This document shows positions 18,770-28,071 of a stretch of DNA of 64,000 nucleotides, piece by piece. The stretch comes from Vibrio gangliei. Its GTDB lineage: Bacteria > Pseudomonadota > Gammaproteobacteria > Enterobacterales > Vibrionaceae. A program made the position numbers and the translations under genes. Positions within the stretch are counted from its first letter, which is position 1. Each line of letters begins with the position of its first letter. Below the pieces are notes generated by a model. It searched no databases, was not told the origin of the DNA, and saw only the letters and a program-made list of their open reading frames with translations. The stretch is taken from contig NZ_AP021870.1 in NCBI RefSeq assembly GCF_026001925.1, positions 434,001 through 498,000 on the forward strand. The letters are read 5' to 3'.

Positions 18770-19783
18770 ATGACCATGCCTCAAATGCATTTCAATCAAC
18801 TTATTCGCTCAAAGCGGCGATTGTGGACATTACCATTTATTGTGTTGTCAGTGCTCTTGGTAGTGATGAGCTTTGCATACCTGTCGGTTGGGGAATTATC
18901 CTTATCGCTGTCTCAACCTATGAGTGAGTTACAGCAGCAAATTATTGTTAATTTACGTTTACCTCGGCTGATCGCTGCGATTTTGTTGGGAGCATCACTG
19001 GCCGTAGCTGGCGCGACGTTACAAGTCTTACTGGGTAATCCATTGGCCGAGCCGGGTGTGATAGGCATTTCAGGCGGGGCAAGTTTAGCTATGGTGATCG
19101 CGCTGTTTTTCTTTCCAGCTGTCATGACGACATACGGCGCAATGTTGGTTGCCATTATTGGCGCATTAGCGTTTACTTTTTTAATTGTGAGTCTGGCAAA
19201 GGCAATGCGTTTATCAACCGGGCGATTACTTTTGGTAGGGGTTGCACTTGGGATTTTATCCAGTTCAGTCGTCACCTGGGCTTTTTATTTTAGTGATAAC
19301 TTTAACCTGCGTATTTTGATGTACTGGTTAATGGGAAGCATCAGTGGAGTAACTTGGCCGCAAGTAGCGCTGGGGTTGATTATGCTGCCTTGCATTGTGT
19401 GGCTGTGTTGCCAGGCGCGTTGGTTGGATATGTTGATGGCGGGAGAGTTACACGCCAAACAACTAGGGTTAGATGTACATAAACTTCGTTGGCAACTGAT
19501 TGTATTTGTGTCGATTTTGGTTGGCTGTTCAGTCGCATTAGGTGGGGTAATCAGCTTCATTGGTTTGGTCGTTCCGCATTTAATTCGTCTGGCCTTTGGC
19601 AGTGAAAATCGCTATTTGTTGCCATTGTCTGCCATTAGTGGGGCCTGTTTATTGGTGCTTGCTGATTTATTAGCGCGCATTTCTTTATCTAGTGCTGAAT
19701 TACCGCTTGGCGTCATGACCACCACACTAGGCGCTCCCGTTTTTATATGGATGTTATTAAGAAATCATGATCAGCGTAAATAA
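18770..19783 (+). CDS. btuC: Vitamin B12 ABC transporter permease BtuC
   Basis: This 337-residue inner-membrane permease is of the FecCD/BtuC type with about ten segments. [20 protein letters not shown] is the usual second-helix signature and [18 protein letters not shown] the coupling region near the C terminus. BtuC pairs with BtuD, which overlaps its end by 17 bases, to import cobalamin delivered by BtuF (not in the window). The siderophore permease branch is an alternative, but [20 protein letters not shown] and the compact two-gene arrangement favour BtuC. No cobalamin riboswitch was recognised in the 133-base upstream gap. Confidence 0.85.
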   Translation: MTMPQMHFNQLIRSKRRLWTLPFIVLSVLLVVMSFAYLSVGELSLSLSQPMSELQQQIIVNLRLPRLIAAILLGASLAVAGATLQVLLGNPLAEPGVIGISGGASLAMVIALFFFPAVMTTYGAMLVAIIGALAFTFLIVSLAKAMRLSTGRLLLVGVALGILSSSVVTWAFYFSDNFNLRILMYWLMGSISGVTWPQVALGLIMLPCIVWLCCQARWLDMLMAGELHAKQLGLDVHKLRWQLIVFVSILVGCSVALGGVISFIGLVVPHLIRLAFGSENRYLLPLSAISGACLLVLADLLARISLSSAELPLGVMTTTLGAPVFIWMLLRNHDQRK

Positions 19784-20516
19784 TCTGGCCATTGAACCGC
19801 GCCTGCTGCCATTAAGTATTAACGTCGCAGCAGGAGAAAAGCTCCATGTCATAGGCCCAAATGGCAGCGGTAAGAGTACGTTATTAGCCGCGATAGCCGG
19901 CATGCTGACTTATAACGGTGAGGTGACGATTAACGAACGCTCGGTTCATCAGTGTAATTTGAGTGAACTCGCCACTATTCGCGCTTATTTACCGCAATCG
20001 GGTGTTCCTGCCTTTAATATGTCGGTATTTCATTATTTAAGTTTGTCGATACCTCAATCAGCAGAGGCGTCATTGGTTGAGAAGGCGATTCAAACCATTA
20101 CTCATGAACTGGCCATTGAATCTAAACTCACGAAATCGATTCATCATCTATCTGGCGGTGAGTGGCAGCGTGTGCGTATTGCGGCAGTCTGCATTCAAGC
20201 ATGGCCGTCTATCAATCCTCATGCCCGTATGATGTTACTGGATGAACCCGCCGCACCGCTCGATGTAGGGCAACAAAGCTCGCTGTATAAAATGATGGAT
20301 TTAATGTCTCAACAGGGATTGTGTGTTGTTGTGGCAAATCACGACCTTAATCGAACCTTACATCACGCGGATAACGTACTGGTGTTAAAAAGTGGCATAG
20401 TAAAAGCGTATGGTAAAGCCGAAGAGGTATTAACGGATAGCCTCGTGAGTCAAGTATTTGATAGTGATGTCAGTAGAATTGAGCATCAAGGAAGGCCATT
20501 TTTGATTTTTAACTAA
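19767..20516 (+). CDS. btuD: Vitamin B12 ABC transporter ATPase BtuD
   Basis: A 249-residue ATPase with Walker [10 protein letters not shown] at residues 30-38, the signature [12 protein letters not shown] at about 130, and Walker [17 protein letters not shown] at about 155, where the APLDVGQQ wording is characteristic of BtuD. The H-loop is [15 protein letters not shown]. The ATG lies inside the btuC coding end, so translation is coupled. Downstream on the same strand there is no further gene, only the small RNA region. Confidence 0.88.
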   Translation: MISVNNLAIEPRLLPLSINVAAGEKLHVIGPNGSGKSTLLAAIAGMLTYNGEVTINERSVHQCNLSELATIRAYLPQSGVPAFNMSVFHYLSLSIPQSAEASLVEKAIQTITHELAIESKLTKSIHHLSGGEWQRVRIAAVCIQAWPSINPHARMMLLDEPAAPLDVGQQSSLYKMMDLMSQQGLCVVVANHDLNRTLHHADNVLVLKSGIVKAYGKAEEVLTDSLVSQVFDSDVSRIEHQGRPFLIFN

Positions 20517-20594
20517 GCCCAGTTGAAGTTAGCTAGTGGCTCATCTTCTTGAGCAGCATTTATGATGGTTGTCGTGATCGCTTTTAGAGCAATT

Positions 20595-20611
20595 CCCACC
20601 AAAAGTGTGCA
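20595..20611. promoter_or_regulatory. Possible NtrC-type site upstream of small RNA
   Basis: CCCACCAAAAGTGTGCA matches the NtrC consensus at 13 of 17 positions, keeping CACCA, the AAA centre and GTGCA. It lies about 117 bases upstream of the sigma-54 -24 element at 20728, the usual enhancer distance. Confidence 0.45.
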
Positions 20612-20725
20612 AACAAAATTAATACTAAAGTAGTACGCAGTGCGAACCTTGGCTTGTTGCATTGTTGTTAATTTTTAGTTTATTAAAATCAATGCTTTAT
20701 GTTTTTATTTATTATTATTTAAAAG

Positions 20726-20743
20726 TTGGCACGCGATTAGCAT
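20726..20743 (+). promoter_or_regulatory. Sigma-54 promoter of small RNA gene
   Basis: TTGGCACGCGATTAGCAT has the -24 block TTGGCACG identical to consensus, exactly ten bases between GG and GC, and a -12 block TAGCA (one change from TTGCA). The start site would be near 20752. Confidence 0.75.
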
Positions 20744-20751
20744 AAGTTAGA

Positions 20752-20857
20752 GTGATACATTCTCGTCCTACCTTGTGTTAATTGAGAAAGTTACCCGTTT
20801 ATGGATATCTTTACACGTAACACACATGCCTGCCTCATCTGAGACAGGCTTTTTTTT
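20752..20857 (+). ncRNA. Putative sigma-54-dependent small RNA, about 106 nt
   Basis: Between btuD and a convergent minus-strand gene lies a compact unit: a sigma-54 promoter, about 75 bases of non-repetitive sequence, and a strong intrinsic terminator. The terminator stem GCCTGCCTC (20828-20836) pairs with GAGACAGGC (20841-20849) and is followed by eight Ts. A second possible stem pairs TGTGTTA (20774) with TAACACA (20818). The only internal frame is 13 codons from ATG 20801, running into the terminator. There is no gene downstream on this strand, so a leader or attenuator is unlikely. The sequence does not match Qrr, GlmY/GlmZ, Spot 42 or CsrB as I remember them. Confidence 0.65.
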
Positions 20858-20934
20858 ATCTTGATTTTTGTGTACAGCTTGCTTGTTAAGAATGTTATAC
20901 CTGACAAGCCGAAATTATGTGTCTTTAATTGCCG

Positions 20935-21510
20935 CTATCGAGTTAACGAAGCGAGATCGGCAGGGCGGTAGTAAACTGATTTTAGAACCTTACCTTTACG
21001 TACTGTTTTGCCTTGCATGTCGACATCTTTTGCGCACTTAGCAATAATGTATTCTCCTTTTTGAATACCTTCTAATTCCACACCTTGCTTGGCGTAAAAA
21101 TCTTGAGTGTCGATAAACTCTTGTTCAGTACGACAAACCTTACTCATGTTGCTTGAATGAACTTCGTCCCAGCATGGTAAGAAATCAATGCCGCGATTTT
21201 TAGCGACATGAAGCAAAAGCTCAATGATATAACTCATACCAATGTTACTCGTGATTTGGCTATCACCACGGTGCACCAAACGACCCATTAATACATAAAC
21301 CGTATCCACAATGGCATCGGCTTGCTCTGTTTTGCAATCTGCTTCCGCTAATTCAGTCAGTTCTTCAATGGCAAGCGAAGTGTGAAGGGTATCGGCTTTA
21401 TCATCTAGAGAAGACAGGTCGTTGACTGGGAGATCAAAGGTGGTACGAAACTCAGTAATATCACGATAAAGGTGTTGGTAAAGTTGCTCCGTAAGAAGAG
21501 TCAGTTGCAT
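20935..21510 (-). CDS. MazG-like all-alpha NTP pyrophosphohydrolase
   Basis: This 191-residue protein has the metal-binding pattern of MazG/HisE-type enzymes: AIEELTELAEADCKTEQADAIVD in part (about residues 47-69), that is EExxE followed by ExxD. The C-terminal half (KGEYIIAKCAKDVDMQGKTVRKGKVLKSVYY in part) is an added domain of unknown role, seen in phosphoribosyl-ATP pyrophosphohydrolase-like proteins of vibrios. It probably hydrolyses a nucleoside triphosphate or a related compound; the substrate is unknown. It is a single gene. Confidence 0.7.
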   Translation of the reverse strand: MQLTLLTEQLYQHLYRDITEFRTTFDLPVNDLSSLDDKADTLHTSLAIEELTELAEADCKTEQADAIVDTVYVLMGRLVHRGDSQITSNIGMSYIIELLLHVAKNRGIDFLPCWDEVHSSNMSKVCRTEQEFIDTQDFYAKQGVELEGIQKGEYIIAKCAKDVDMQGKTVRKGKVLKSVYYRPADLASLTR

Positions 21511-21669
21511 GGCGCTATCCTGTTAAACCTGAAAAGCGCCATCATAACAAAATATACCGTCAGTGCCGATATCGTTACACACTGCTATTTGTCATGTCAG
21601 TCATTGGTAAATTCAATAATTGGTAAGTTCGGTAGTTTATAAGCTCAGTAATTGAAAAAACATCAGGCC

Positions 21670-22938
21670 TTAGGCAGCTTGTTCTATTCGATTTAACAGG
21701 TATACCAATCCTAGAATGGCGAAATACAGCACAATGCCTCCGAGAGCAACCATACTCCAGCCGCCATGCTGCCAACAGTAAATAAGATAAAAGCCTCCTA
21801 AGCTACCTCCAGCATAGTAATGCACGAGATACAAAGCGGTGGCACTGGCTTTTGCTTGTTCGGCTTTAGAGCTGACCCAGGCATAAGCTAATGAATGAGT
21901 AAAAAATGCGCCGCCACTAATGAAGATGAGAGAAACAAACATAGCGTATAGGTTTGGGATGAGGGCAATCAACATGCCAATTAAGCTGACAATCGTACCT
22001 AATGTCATACCGCTGGTGGCACTAAAGCGTAAGCTCCATTGGCCACTCAATTTCGACGTGAGTGTACCGGTTAAGTAACATAAAAATATTAAAGAAACCA
22101 AGCTGACAGGCAGTGAAAATGGCGCGGCCACTAAACGGAACCCCATTACCGTGTAAAGGTTAACGAATAACGCAAAATTTAATCCACCAATTAACATGGC
22201 AAACCAGAGTTTGGTGTTTTTTGTATGCAGCAGCGCATTTTTAATATGCTGATTTAACGATGTATCTGAGGCTTGAAAGTGCTTTTGCGCTGGCACCCAT
22301 AAATGCACAAGTACCGCAACGCAAAGGCTAAATAATGCCATGCCTGCAACAGCCGTTTCCCAGCCCAACCATTCACCCACAATACCGCCATAAATTCGGC
22401 CGGTGATTCCACCGAGTGAATTGGCTCCGATATAAGAACCAACCGCCAGTAAAAAGACTTTAGGACTGAACTCCTCAGCCATATAAGCAACGGCCACGGA
22501 AATATAGCCAGATAAGGTAATGCCCATTAAAGCGCGTGCGGCGATCAATAGCGTTAATTGATCAGAAAAGAGAATACATAGGCCAGCAAATGGGGAAGCA
22601 TACAGGCTAAACAACATGATTTTGCGGCGGCCAATTTTTTCAGAGTAAATCGCCCACGGCACAAGTGAGAAAGCTAAGGTTAAAGTTGCCGAAGCTAAAA
22701 CCCAATTTACATGGGTAGCAGACACTTGATAATGCTCAGCAATCAAAGGCAGTAATGGCTGGAATAGGTAAAGGTTGCAGAAAGAAATGAACGAACCAAT
22801 GAATAAACCAAACGTGACTTTCTTTAATGAATCCGATTGCATCACATCAGCATGTGAGTCGCCTTGATTTTGTTTAGCTGAATGGGGAGCATCTTGTGCT
22901 AAGGAAAGGGATTCTTGATTCAAGGTTTTACTGCTCAT
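21670..22938 (-). CDS. MFS transporter, YnfM-like
   Basis: This 422-residue protein has twelve hydrophobic segments after a polar N terminus of about 35 residues. Family motifs include YSEKIGRRKIMLFSLYASP (the loop 2-3 signature) and LMGITLSGYISVAVAYMAEE. Overall it resembles E. coli YnfM, a putative arabinose-type efflux protein. It is divergent from a LysR regulator gene only 136 bases away, the same pairing as ynfM/ynfL in E. coli. The substrate is unknown. Confidence 0.82.
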   Translation of the reverse strand: MSSKTLNQESLSLAQDAPHSAKQNQGDSHADVMQSDSLKKVTFGLFIGSFISFCNLYLFQPLLPLIAEHYQVSATHVNWVLASATLTLAFSLVPWAIYSEKIGRRKIMLFSLYASPFAGLCILFSDQLTLLIAARALMGITLSGYISVAVAYMAEEFSPKVFLLAVGSYIGANSLGGITGRIYGGIVGEWLGWETAVAGMALFSLCVAVLVHLWVPAQKHFQASDTSLNQHIKNALLHTKNTKLWFAMLIGGLNFALFVNLYTVMGFRLVAAPFSLPVSLVSLIFLCYLTGTLTSKLSGQWSLRFSATSGMTLGTIVSLIGMLIALIPNLYAMFVSLIFISGGAFFTHSLAYAWVSSKAEQAKASATALYLVHYYAGGSLGGFYLIYCWQHGGWSMVALGGIVLYFAILGLVYLLNRIEQAA

Positions 22939-23074
22939 AGCCGCGACTCATGTGAACTGGATAACGGAATAGTAACAATCGGCGTGCTATATATAAAATA
23001 TATTATTTATATAACATCCATCTATTTTTGATCTAAACACTTATCAGATTTTAAGCTATTTCGAGTTGAATTTT

Positions 23075-23971
23075 ATGAATACCAAATCACTGCAATACTT
23101 TGTTTCGGTGGTTGATCTAGGCAGCTTTAGTCGAGCTTCAGAACAACTGCATATTGCGCAATCGGCTTTGAGCATTTCGATAAAAAAGCTCGAATCAGCG
23201 CTTGGATTAGTATTATTACATCGTCATGAAAAAGGCGTGCAATTGACGGATGAAGGGGCTCGGCTATACAAGCATGCCAAGCAGATTTTGCGTCAGCTTG
23301 ATGATGCTACGCTCGAAATGCAGGAGTTAAGGGGGTTATCGAAAGGAGAAGTACGTCTCGGCGTGCCGAGTATGATGGGCTCGTATTTTTTCCCCGATAT
23401 TTTGATGGCATTTAAACAGCAATATCCAGATCTGAAACTGACGATTGTGGATGCGGGTACACAGTCAATTCGAAAAATGCTACTAGACGGAGACTTGGAT
23501 CTTGGTGTGATCTTAAATGAAAATGTACCGGATTCACTCGACATTGAACCTTTAATTGAAGATGACATGCTGGTGGTTGTGAGCCCAGAACATGAGTTTG
23601 CTCAGCGAACTTCATTGTCACTAACGGAATTTTTCTCACAAGAACTCATCATGTTTAAAAAAGGTTATTTTCATCGCGAAATGGTCGATCGTTTGTGTGC
23701 TCAGCATGGCTTTGAGCCCAATATTTCGATTGAAACCAATTTGATCCCTATGATTTTAAAAGTGGTACAAAAAGACTTCGCTATCGGAGCACTGTTAAGA
23801 TTGGTGACAGAGCAGGAAAAAGGTGTTGTCGGCATTCCGTTTGAAACGCCGATTCGATTAAAAATTGGCATGGCGTGGCGTAAATCAGGCTATTTATCAG
23901 TGGCAGATAAAGCCTTTATGGAATTTACCAAGCAGGCTTTACCCGCACTCACCGGCAGAGCTAAAAGCTAA
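23075..23971 (+). CDS. LysR-family transcriptional regulator
   Basis: A 298-residue regulator with an N-terminal winged helix-turn-helix (TKSLQYFVSVVDLGSFSRAS, then LHIAQSALSISIKKLE) and a C-terminal periplasmic-binding-like effector domain (about 90-295). ATG 23075 is preferred over TTG 23066. It is divergent from the MFS gene and probably controls it and itself from the shared 136-base region. The effector is unknown. Confidence 0.88.
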   Translation: MNTKSLQYFVSVVDLGSFSRASEQLHIAQSALSISIKKLESALGLVLLHRHEKGVQLTDEGARLYKHAKQILRQLDDATLEMQELRGLSKGEVRLGVPSMMGSYFFPDILMAFKQQYPDLKLTIVDAGTQSIRKMLLDGDLDLGVILNENVPDSLDIEPLIEDDMLVVVSPEHEFAQRTSLSLTEFFSQELIMFKKGYFHREMVDRLCAQHGFEPNISIETNLIPMILKVVQKDFAIGALLRLVTEQEKGVVGIPFETPIRLKIGMAWRKSGYLSVADKAFMEFTKQALPALTGRAKS

Positions 23972-24020
23972 ATAACTTGCTCTACGCTAGTGAGTGACGT
24001 CTAGCTATCCGCAGTTGGGG

Positions 24021-25097
24021 TTAACGATATTCTTTATAGACGCGGCGTGTGATGCCCGTAAATAAGGTATAAGGAATGGTATCACTGCACTCAGCCACTT
24101 CTTGAGCAAGAACCTGTTTTCCCCATAATTCGACTTCTGAACCAATGTGTGCATCAGGAAGCGGTGTGAGGTCAACCGTCAGCATATCCATTGAGACTCT
24201 ACCCACTAATTGAGTTCGCACGCCATCAACCATAACCGGTGTGCCATCTTTAGCATGACGTGGATAGCCATCAGCATAACCGATCGCCACCGTACCAATT
24301 CGCATCGGTTTTGTGGCTCTAAACCGTTCGCCATAACCGACAGATTCACCCGCTTCAATATCACGCACAGCAATGATTTTAGAGGTGAGAGTCATAACCG
24401 GTCGCAATTGTTTCGATAGACGGTTGGCCTCGTCTAAAGGGTCAGCACCATAGAGCATGATACCGGGGCGAATATACGCCTGATGGGCTTGTGAGTGAGC
24501 GAGTGTCGCTGCGCTATTAGCAAAACTGGCACCTGCCGGAAGGTTGTCCAAAACCGCATGGCAAGCTTGAAGTTGCTTGTGCGTCATGCCTTTATGTAAT
24601 TCGTCGGCACAGGCAAAATGCGTCATGTGAACCATTTGAGTGACTTGGGGCAAGACAGATAACTCATGAAAAGCCTTCGCGTAATCTTGAGGGTTAAAAC
24701 CAAGTCGGTGCATCCCACTATCCAGTTTTAGCCAAATGTGGAGTTGGCTTAACTCTGGTTGTGCTTTGATCGCCTCAATCTGCTGCTGGCAATGCACGGC
24801 AGTCCATAACTGATATTGTTGTATCAGCGCTAATTCACTGGGCTCAAAAAAACCTTCAAGCAGTAAAATAGGGCGCTTTATACCGGCTTCACGTAATTCA
24901 ATCGCTTCTTCTAGGCAAGCCACGCCAAATGCATCCGCTTCATTTTCTAATGCTTTAGATAAGGTGACGGCGCCATGACCATACGCATCGGCCTTCACAA
25001 TGGCAACGGCTTGAGCGTTAGGGGCCGTTGATTTAGCTAATGCGTAGTTGTGTTTGAATGCGGCAAGATCGATGCTTGCTTTTGTTGGTCTAGCCAT
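24021..25097 (-). CDS. alr: Alanine racemase, catabolic DadX-like
   Basis: A PLP enzyme interconverting L- and D-alanine. From ATG 25097 it has 358 residues; the frame extends to 25199, but MARPTKASIDLAAFKHNYA is the normal start. The PLP Lys is K35 in VAIVKADAYGHG, and the catalytic Tyr lies in GYGERFR near residue 258. Its start overlaps the dadA stop by eight bases, so the two are translated as a pair. This linkage points to the catabolic racemase that supplies D-alanine to DadA rather than the cell-wall enzyme. Confidence 0.93.
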   Translation of the reverse strand: MARPTKASIDLAAFKHNYALAKSTAPNAQAVAIVKADAYGHGAVTLSKALENEADAFGVACLEEAIELREAGIKRPILLLEGFFEPSELALIQQYQLWTAVHCQQQIEAIKAQPELSQLHIWLKLDSGMHRLGFNPQDYAKAFHELSVLPQVTQMVHMTHFACADELHKGMTHKQLQACHAVLDNLPAGASFANSAATLAHSQAHQAYIRPGIMLYGADPLDEANRLSKQLRPVMTLTSKIIAVRDIEAGESVGYGERFRATKPMRIGTVAIGYADGYPRHAKDGTPVMVDGVRTQLVGRVSMDMLTVDLTPLPDAHIGSEVELWGKQVLAQEVAECSDTIPYTLFTGITRRVYKEYR

Positions 25098-26349
25098 AAT
25101 AGCGCTCAATGGAAAGCCCTTCAGGGTTAATGTCAGGCTTTTTGTTATTGATAATATCGGCAACAAATTTGGCCGAGCCAAGAGACATTGTCCAACCAAG
25201 TGTTCCGTGGCCTGTGTTCAAATAAAGGTTAGAATATTTTGTGCCACCTAGGATTGGCGTGCTGTCAGGAGTCATTGGTCGTAACCCACACCAGAATTCT
25301 GCCTTGGCAACATCTGCTGCACCTGGGAACATATCTTGTACCACAAAATCAATACTGGCTCTGCGTTTTACAGGGCGCTCTAAATTATAAGAAGCAATTT
25401 CAGCCGTGCCACCAACACGGATCCGATCGTCAAAGCGAGTCACCGCCACTTTATAGGTTTCATCCATAATTGTAGATTGAGGCGCGCGGCTTTCATCTTC
25501 AATTGGCAGCGTTAATGAATAGCCTTTGATTGGGTAAATCGGCAAGTCAATGCCCAGCGGTTTCATTAAATGGGGTGAGTAACTACCAAGTGCACAAACA
25601 AAGGTGTCGGCTTTCACCACGCCTTTATCCGTTTTGACGCTGACAATCTTACCGTTCGATTGCACTAAATGCTCTGCCTTGGTGCTTAACATGAATTCAA
25701 CCCCGATGGCCTCACATTGTTTAGCCAGTTCAGTGGTAAATTTATAGCAATCGCCGGTTTCGTCACCGGGTAAACGTAAACCACCGACAAACTTATCTTT
25801 AACGTGTGTTAAAGCTGGCTCAAATTCAACACAGCCTTTCATATCAAGCGCCTGGTGCTCAATGCCAAGTTGCTTCAGCACTTCAATATCTTTCTGTAGA
25901 GCGTCAATTTGCTTTTGTTTTCGGAACAATTGCAGCGTGCCTTTTTGGCGACCATCATAATGTATATCAAGCTCTTTTCTCAGATCGACAAAGCAATCAC
26001 GGCTATATTCAGCAATTCGCAACATACGCGCTTTATTGATTTGATAGCTTTTAGTATTGCAGTTGGCCAACATTTTGCTCATCCACGACAGCGTGTAAGC
26101 ATCGACTTCTTTCATGTTGATCATAAAAGGGGACAGATCTTGCATCATCCAGCCAATCGCTTTGATCGGCACACCCGGAGCAGCCCAAGGTGAGCTATAC
26201 CCCGGTGATATCATACCCGCATTACCATGGCTGGTTTCTTCCGCGACATGGGATTGACGATCAATCACAGTGACTTCATGTCCTGATTTCGCTAAGTACC
26301 AGGCCGTTGTGACCCCTAAAACACCACCACCTAAAATTGCAATCTTCAT
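25090..26349 (-). CDS. dadA: D-amino acid dehydrogenase DadA
   Basis: This 419-residue FAD enzyme oxidises D-alanine and other D-amino acids to keto acids, feeding electrons to the respiratory chain at the inner membrane. The FAD fingerprint MKIAILGGGVLGVTTAWYLA is at the N terminus, and GMISPGYSSPWAAPG and TGHGTLGWTMSLGSAK are characteristic DadA motifs. With alr downstream it forms the L-alanine catabolic operon. The 321-base AT-rich upstream region is shared with the divergent SMR gene. Confidence 0.95.
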   Translation of the reverse strand: MKIAILGGGVLGVTTAWYLAKSGHEVTVIDRQSHVAEETSHGNAGMISPGYSSPWAAPGVPIKAIGWMMQDLSPFMINMKEVDAYTLSWMSKMLANCNTKSYQINKARMLRIAEYSRDCFVDLRKELDIHYDGRQKGTLQLFRKQKQIDALQKDIEVLKQLGIEHQALDMKGCVEFEPALTHVKDKFVGGLRLPGDETGDCYKFTTELAKQCEAIGVEFMLSTKAEHLVQSNGKIVSVKTDKGVVKADTFVCALGSYSPHLMKPLGIDLPIYPIKGYSLTLPIEDESRAPQSTIMDETYKVAVTRFDDRIRVGGTAEIASYNLERPVKRRASIDFVVQDMFPGAADVAKAEFWCGLRPMTPDSTPILGGTKYSNLYLNTGHGTLGWTMSLGSAKFVADIINNKKPDINPEGLSIERYYG

Positions 26350-26560
26350 GATCTTCCTTAATTTGTCGCCTAAACAATGGATATAACTGATTCTATTTCA
26401 ATATTAGGAGAATTGAACTTTGAAGTTTTTTTATTTGTAGATATAAATGCTAATAAATTATTAAAAAATGGTGATTAAAATGATTAAATTTTAACGTGCT
26501 ACAAAGTGAGAACCTCATCAAATAAAAATGCAATTTAAGTGCTTATTACAAGACTCTAAA

Positions 26561-26575
26561 TGATAATGAATATCA
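26561..26575. promoter_or_regulatory. Fur-like box between dadA and SMR gene
   Basis: TGATAATGAATATCA matches the 7-1-7 Fur consensus TGATAAT-N-ATTATCA at 14 of 15 positions. A TAAAAT -10-like hexamer at 26605 points to the SMR gene. Nothing else notable was seen in the 26350-26670 gap, which is very AT-rich. Confidence 0.5.
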
Positions 26576-26670
26576 AATGTGGTGCAATTTATCACGAAAT
26601 AGTGTAAAATATCCTTCTTATATAGTTACTTAGAGTATTTATCTTTGTATGTCGCCAAGTGGAGAGTTAT

Positions 26671-27003
26671 ATGAAGCATTGGTTGTTTTTAGCTGTGTCA
26701 ATTGTTTCCGAAGTGGTCGCGACTTCTGCAATGAAATCGAGTTATGGTTTCACTAAATTAGTGCCTTCACTCATTGTTGTGACGGGCTATGCAGTTGCAT
26801 TTTATTTCTTGTCATTAACACTAAAAACCATTCCAGTCGGGATTGCCTATGCAATATGGGCTGGTTTAGGCATTGTGTTAATTGGCGTAATCGGCTGGAT
26901 TTTTCATGGCCAAAAACTCGACTTACCCGCAGTGCTCGGAATGGGGCTAATTTTGCTTGGGGTTATTATCATCAATGTATTTTCAAAAACCAGCGGGCAT
27001 TAA
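26671..27003 (+). CDS. SMR-family multidrug efflux protein (EmrE/QacE-like)
   Basis: A 110-residue protein with four membrane segments that exchanges protons for cationic drugs as a dimer. ATG 26671 follows a GGAGAG site; a GTG at 26659 is in frame but not needed. The proton- and drug-binding Glu14 is present in [13 protein letters not shown], and [18 protein letters not shown] is the third-segment signature. It sits alone with a Fur-like box about 100 bases upstream. Confidence 0.9.
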   Translation: MKHWLFLAVSIVSEVVATSAMKSSYGFTKLVPSLIVVTGYAVAFYFLSLTLKTIPVGIAYAIWAGLGIVLIGVIGWIFHGQKLDLPAVLGMGLILLGVIIINVFSKTSGH

Positions 27004-27047
27004 TAATCCATCATTGACTAGTAGTTAGGTATGGATGTCGACAGACT

Positions 27048-28067
27048 CTAACTCCATCGCCTAACTGCTCGACGATAATTACTCACATCAAAGAATTTCA
27101 TTTTTTTTGCTATTTGAATATCATCCATTTTTTGTACTTCTTGTAGGTAAATTGCATGCTGACGGTTAACTTCACCTAATAAAGTACGATAACTGCTGTT
27201 ATGGGTTTTTAATAATCTTTTTAACTTTGCTGGACTCATGTTCATTTTATCTGAAAGTTGAGCCAGTGAAGGTGTTTCATTTTGGTGTTGCCGTAATTCA
27301 TTTCTGATAAAGCTCAACAATCCACATGGAATTTCAGGTATGGTTTTTTTAGCCACTTCATAAAGGGTGTTTGACCTAGTTGGGATAGCAAAGTTTAGAT
27401 AGGCTTGATCTAGGTATAGATAGGTCATTGGTTGTTCGAATTCAATATCTCCCCAATGAGTATCATACTGTTCTTCCCAAGATGGTTGGTTCCAATCAAC
27501 TTTTACTCTCCAAGGTAATTCTCTGGTGGCACGCCAATTAGTTGTAGAGATAATGGCGGTAAAAATATACTCAATTAGCCAGCGGCGATATGGAATGGCA
27601 TGTCTCTTACTTAAAGAGTAGCTTTCACCAAAAGGTTCTTCTTCAAATAAATAAATACCACTGTTATAAGATCGTTTTTTTAATGTTATTAGTGGGAAAT
27701 ATATTTCGGAATATTTTACCAAGTTATCAATTATCTCACCGACTGTTGGAGCATGGATAACTAGATGGCTTGATGATAAAAAACCTCCAGGTATTAACTG
27801 GTTACCAAAATCGAAACTGATGTCAGGAAACTGCTCTAGTTTAGCAATGTTATTTACCAGATGTGAAAATTGGGCTGGGCTCAATAATAGATCTTGAGTG
27901 AGTAAATCCTCATAAAATACGCCTGTGTTTCTTAAAATGTAGTTCATATTGACACCTTTCTCGCTGAGTAAATCAAGCAATAAAGCAATATGATGTCTAG
28001 CGGGCAGAATGGATTCATCCTTCTCAATCCATTGCGACGAAATGTTACGCTGCGTATACATAGTCAT
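27048..28067 (-). CDS. AraC-family regulator (OruR-type, 339 residues)
   Basis: The N-terminal two thirds match the ligand-binding domain of AraC regulators such as OruR/ArgR-type proteins (HHIALLLDLLSEKGVN near residue 25). The C-terminal DNA-binding domain contains TPSLAQLSDKMNMSPAKLKR, then IQIAKKMKFFDVSNYRRAVRRW in part (about residues 262-339). It begins 4 bases after the stop of the membrane protein gene on the same strand, so the two are co-transcribed. They are divergent from the phytase gene and may control it; the target is not known. Confidence 0.8.
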   Translation of the reverse strand: MTMYTQRNISSQWIEKDESILPARHHIALLLDLLSEKGVNMNYILRNTGVFYEDLLTQDLLLSPAQFSHLVNNIAKLEQFPDISFDFGNQLIPGGFLSSSHLVIHAPTVGEIIDNLVKYSEIYFPLITLKKRSYNSGIYLFEEEPFGESYSLSKRHAIPYRRWLIEYIFTAIISTTNWRATRELPWRVKVDWNQPSWEEQYDTHWGDIEFEQPMTYLYLDQAYLNFAIPTRSNTLYEVAKKTIPEIPCGLLSFIRNELRQHQNETPSLAQLSDKMNMSPAKLKRLLKTHNSSYRTLLGEVNRQHAIYLQEVQKMDDIQIAKKMKFFDVSNYRRAVRRWS

Positions 28068-28071
28068 TACG

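Noticed and set aside
20801..20842. A 13-codon frame (MDIFTRNTHACLI) inside the small RNA, considered as a leader peptide of an attenuator.
   Set aside because: There is no gene downstream on the same strand to attenuate, and no run of one amino acid; the ribosome site is weak.
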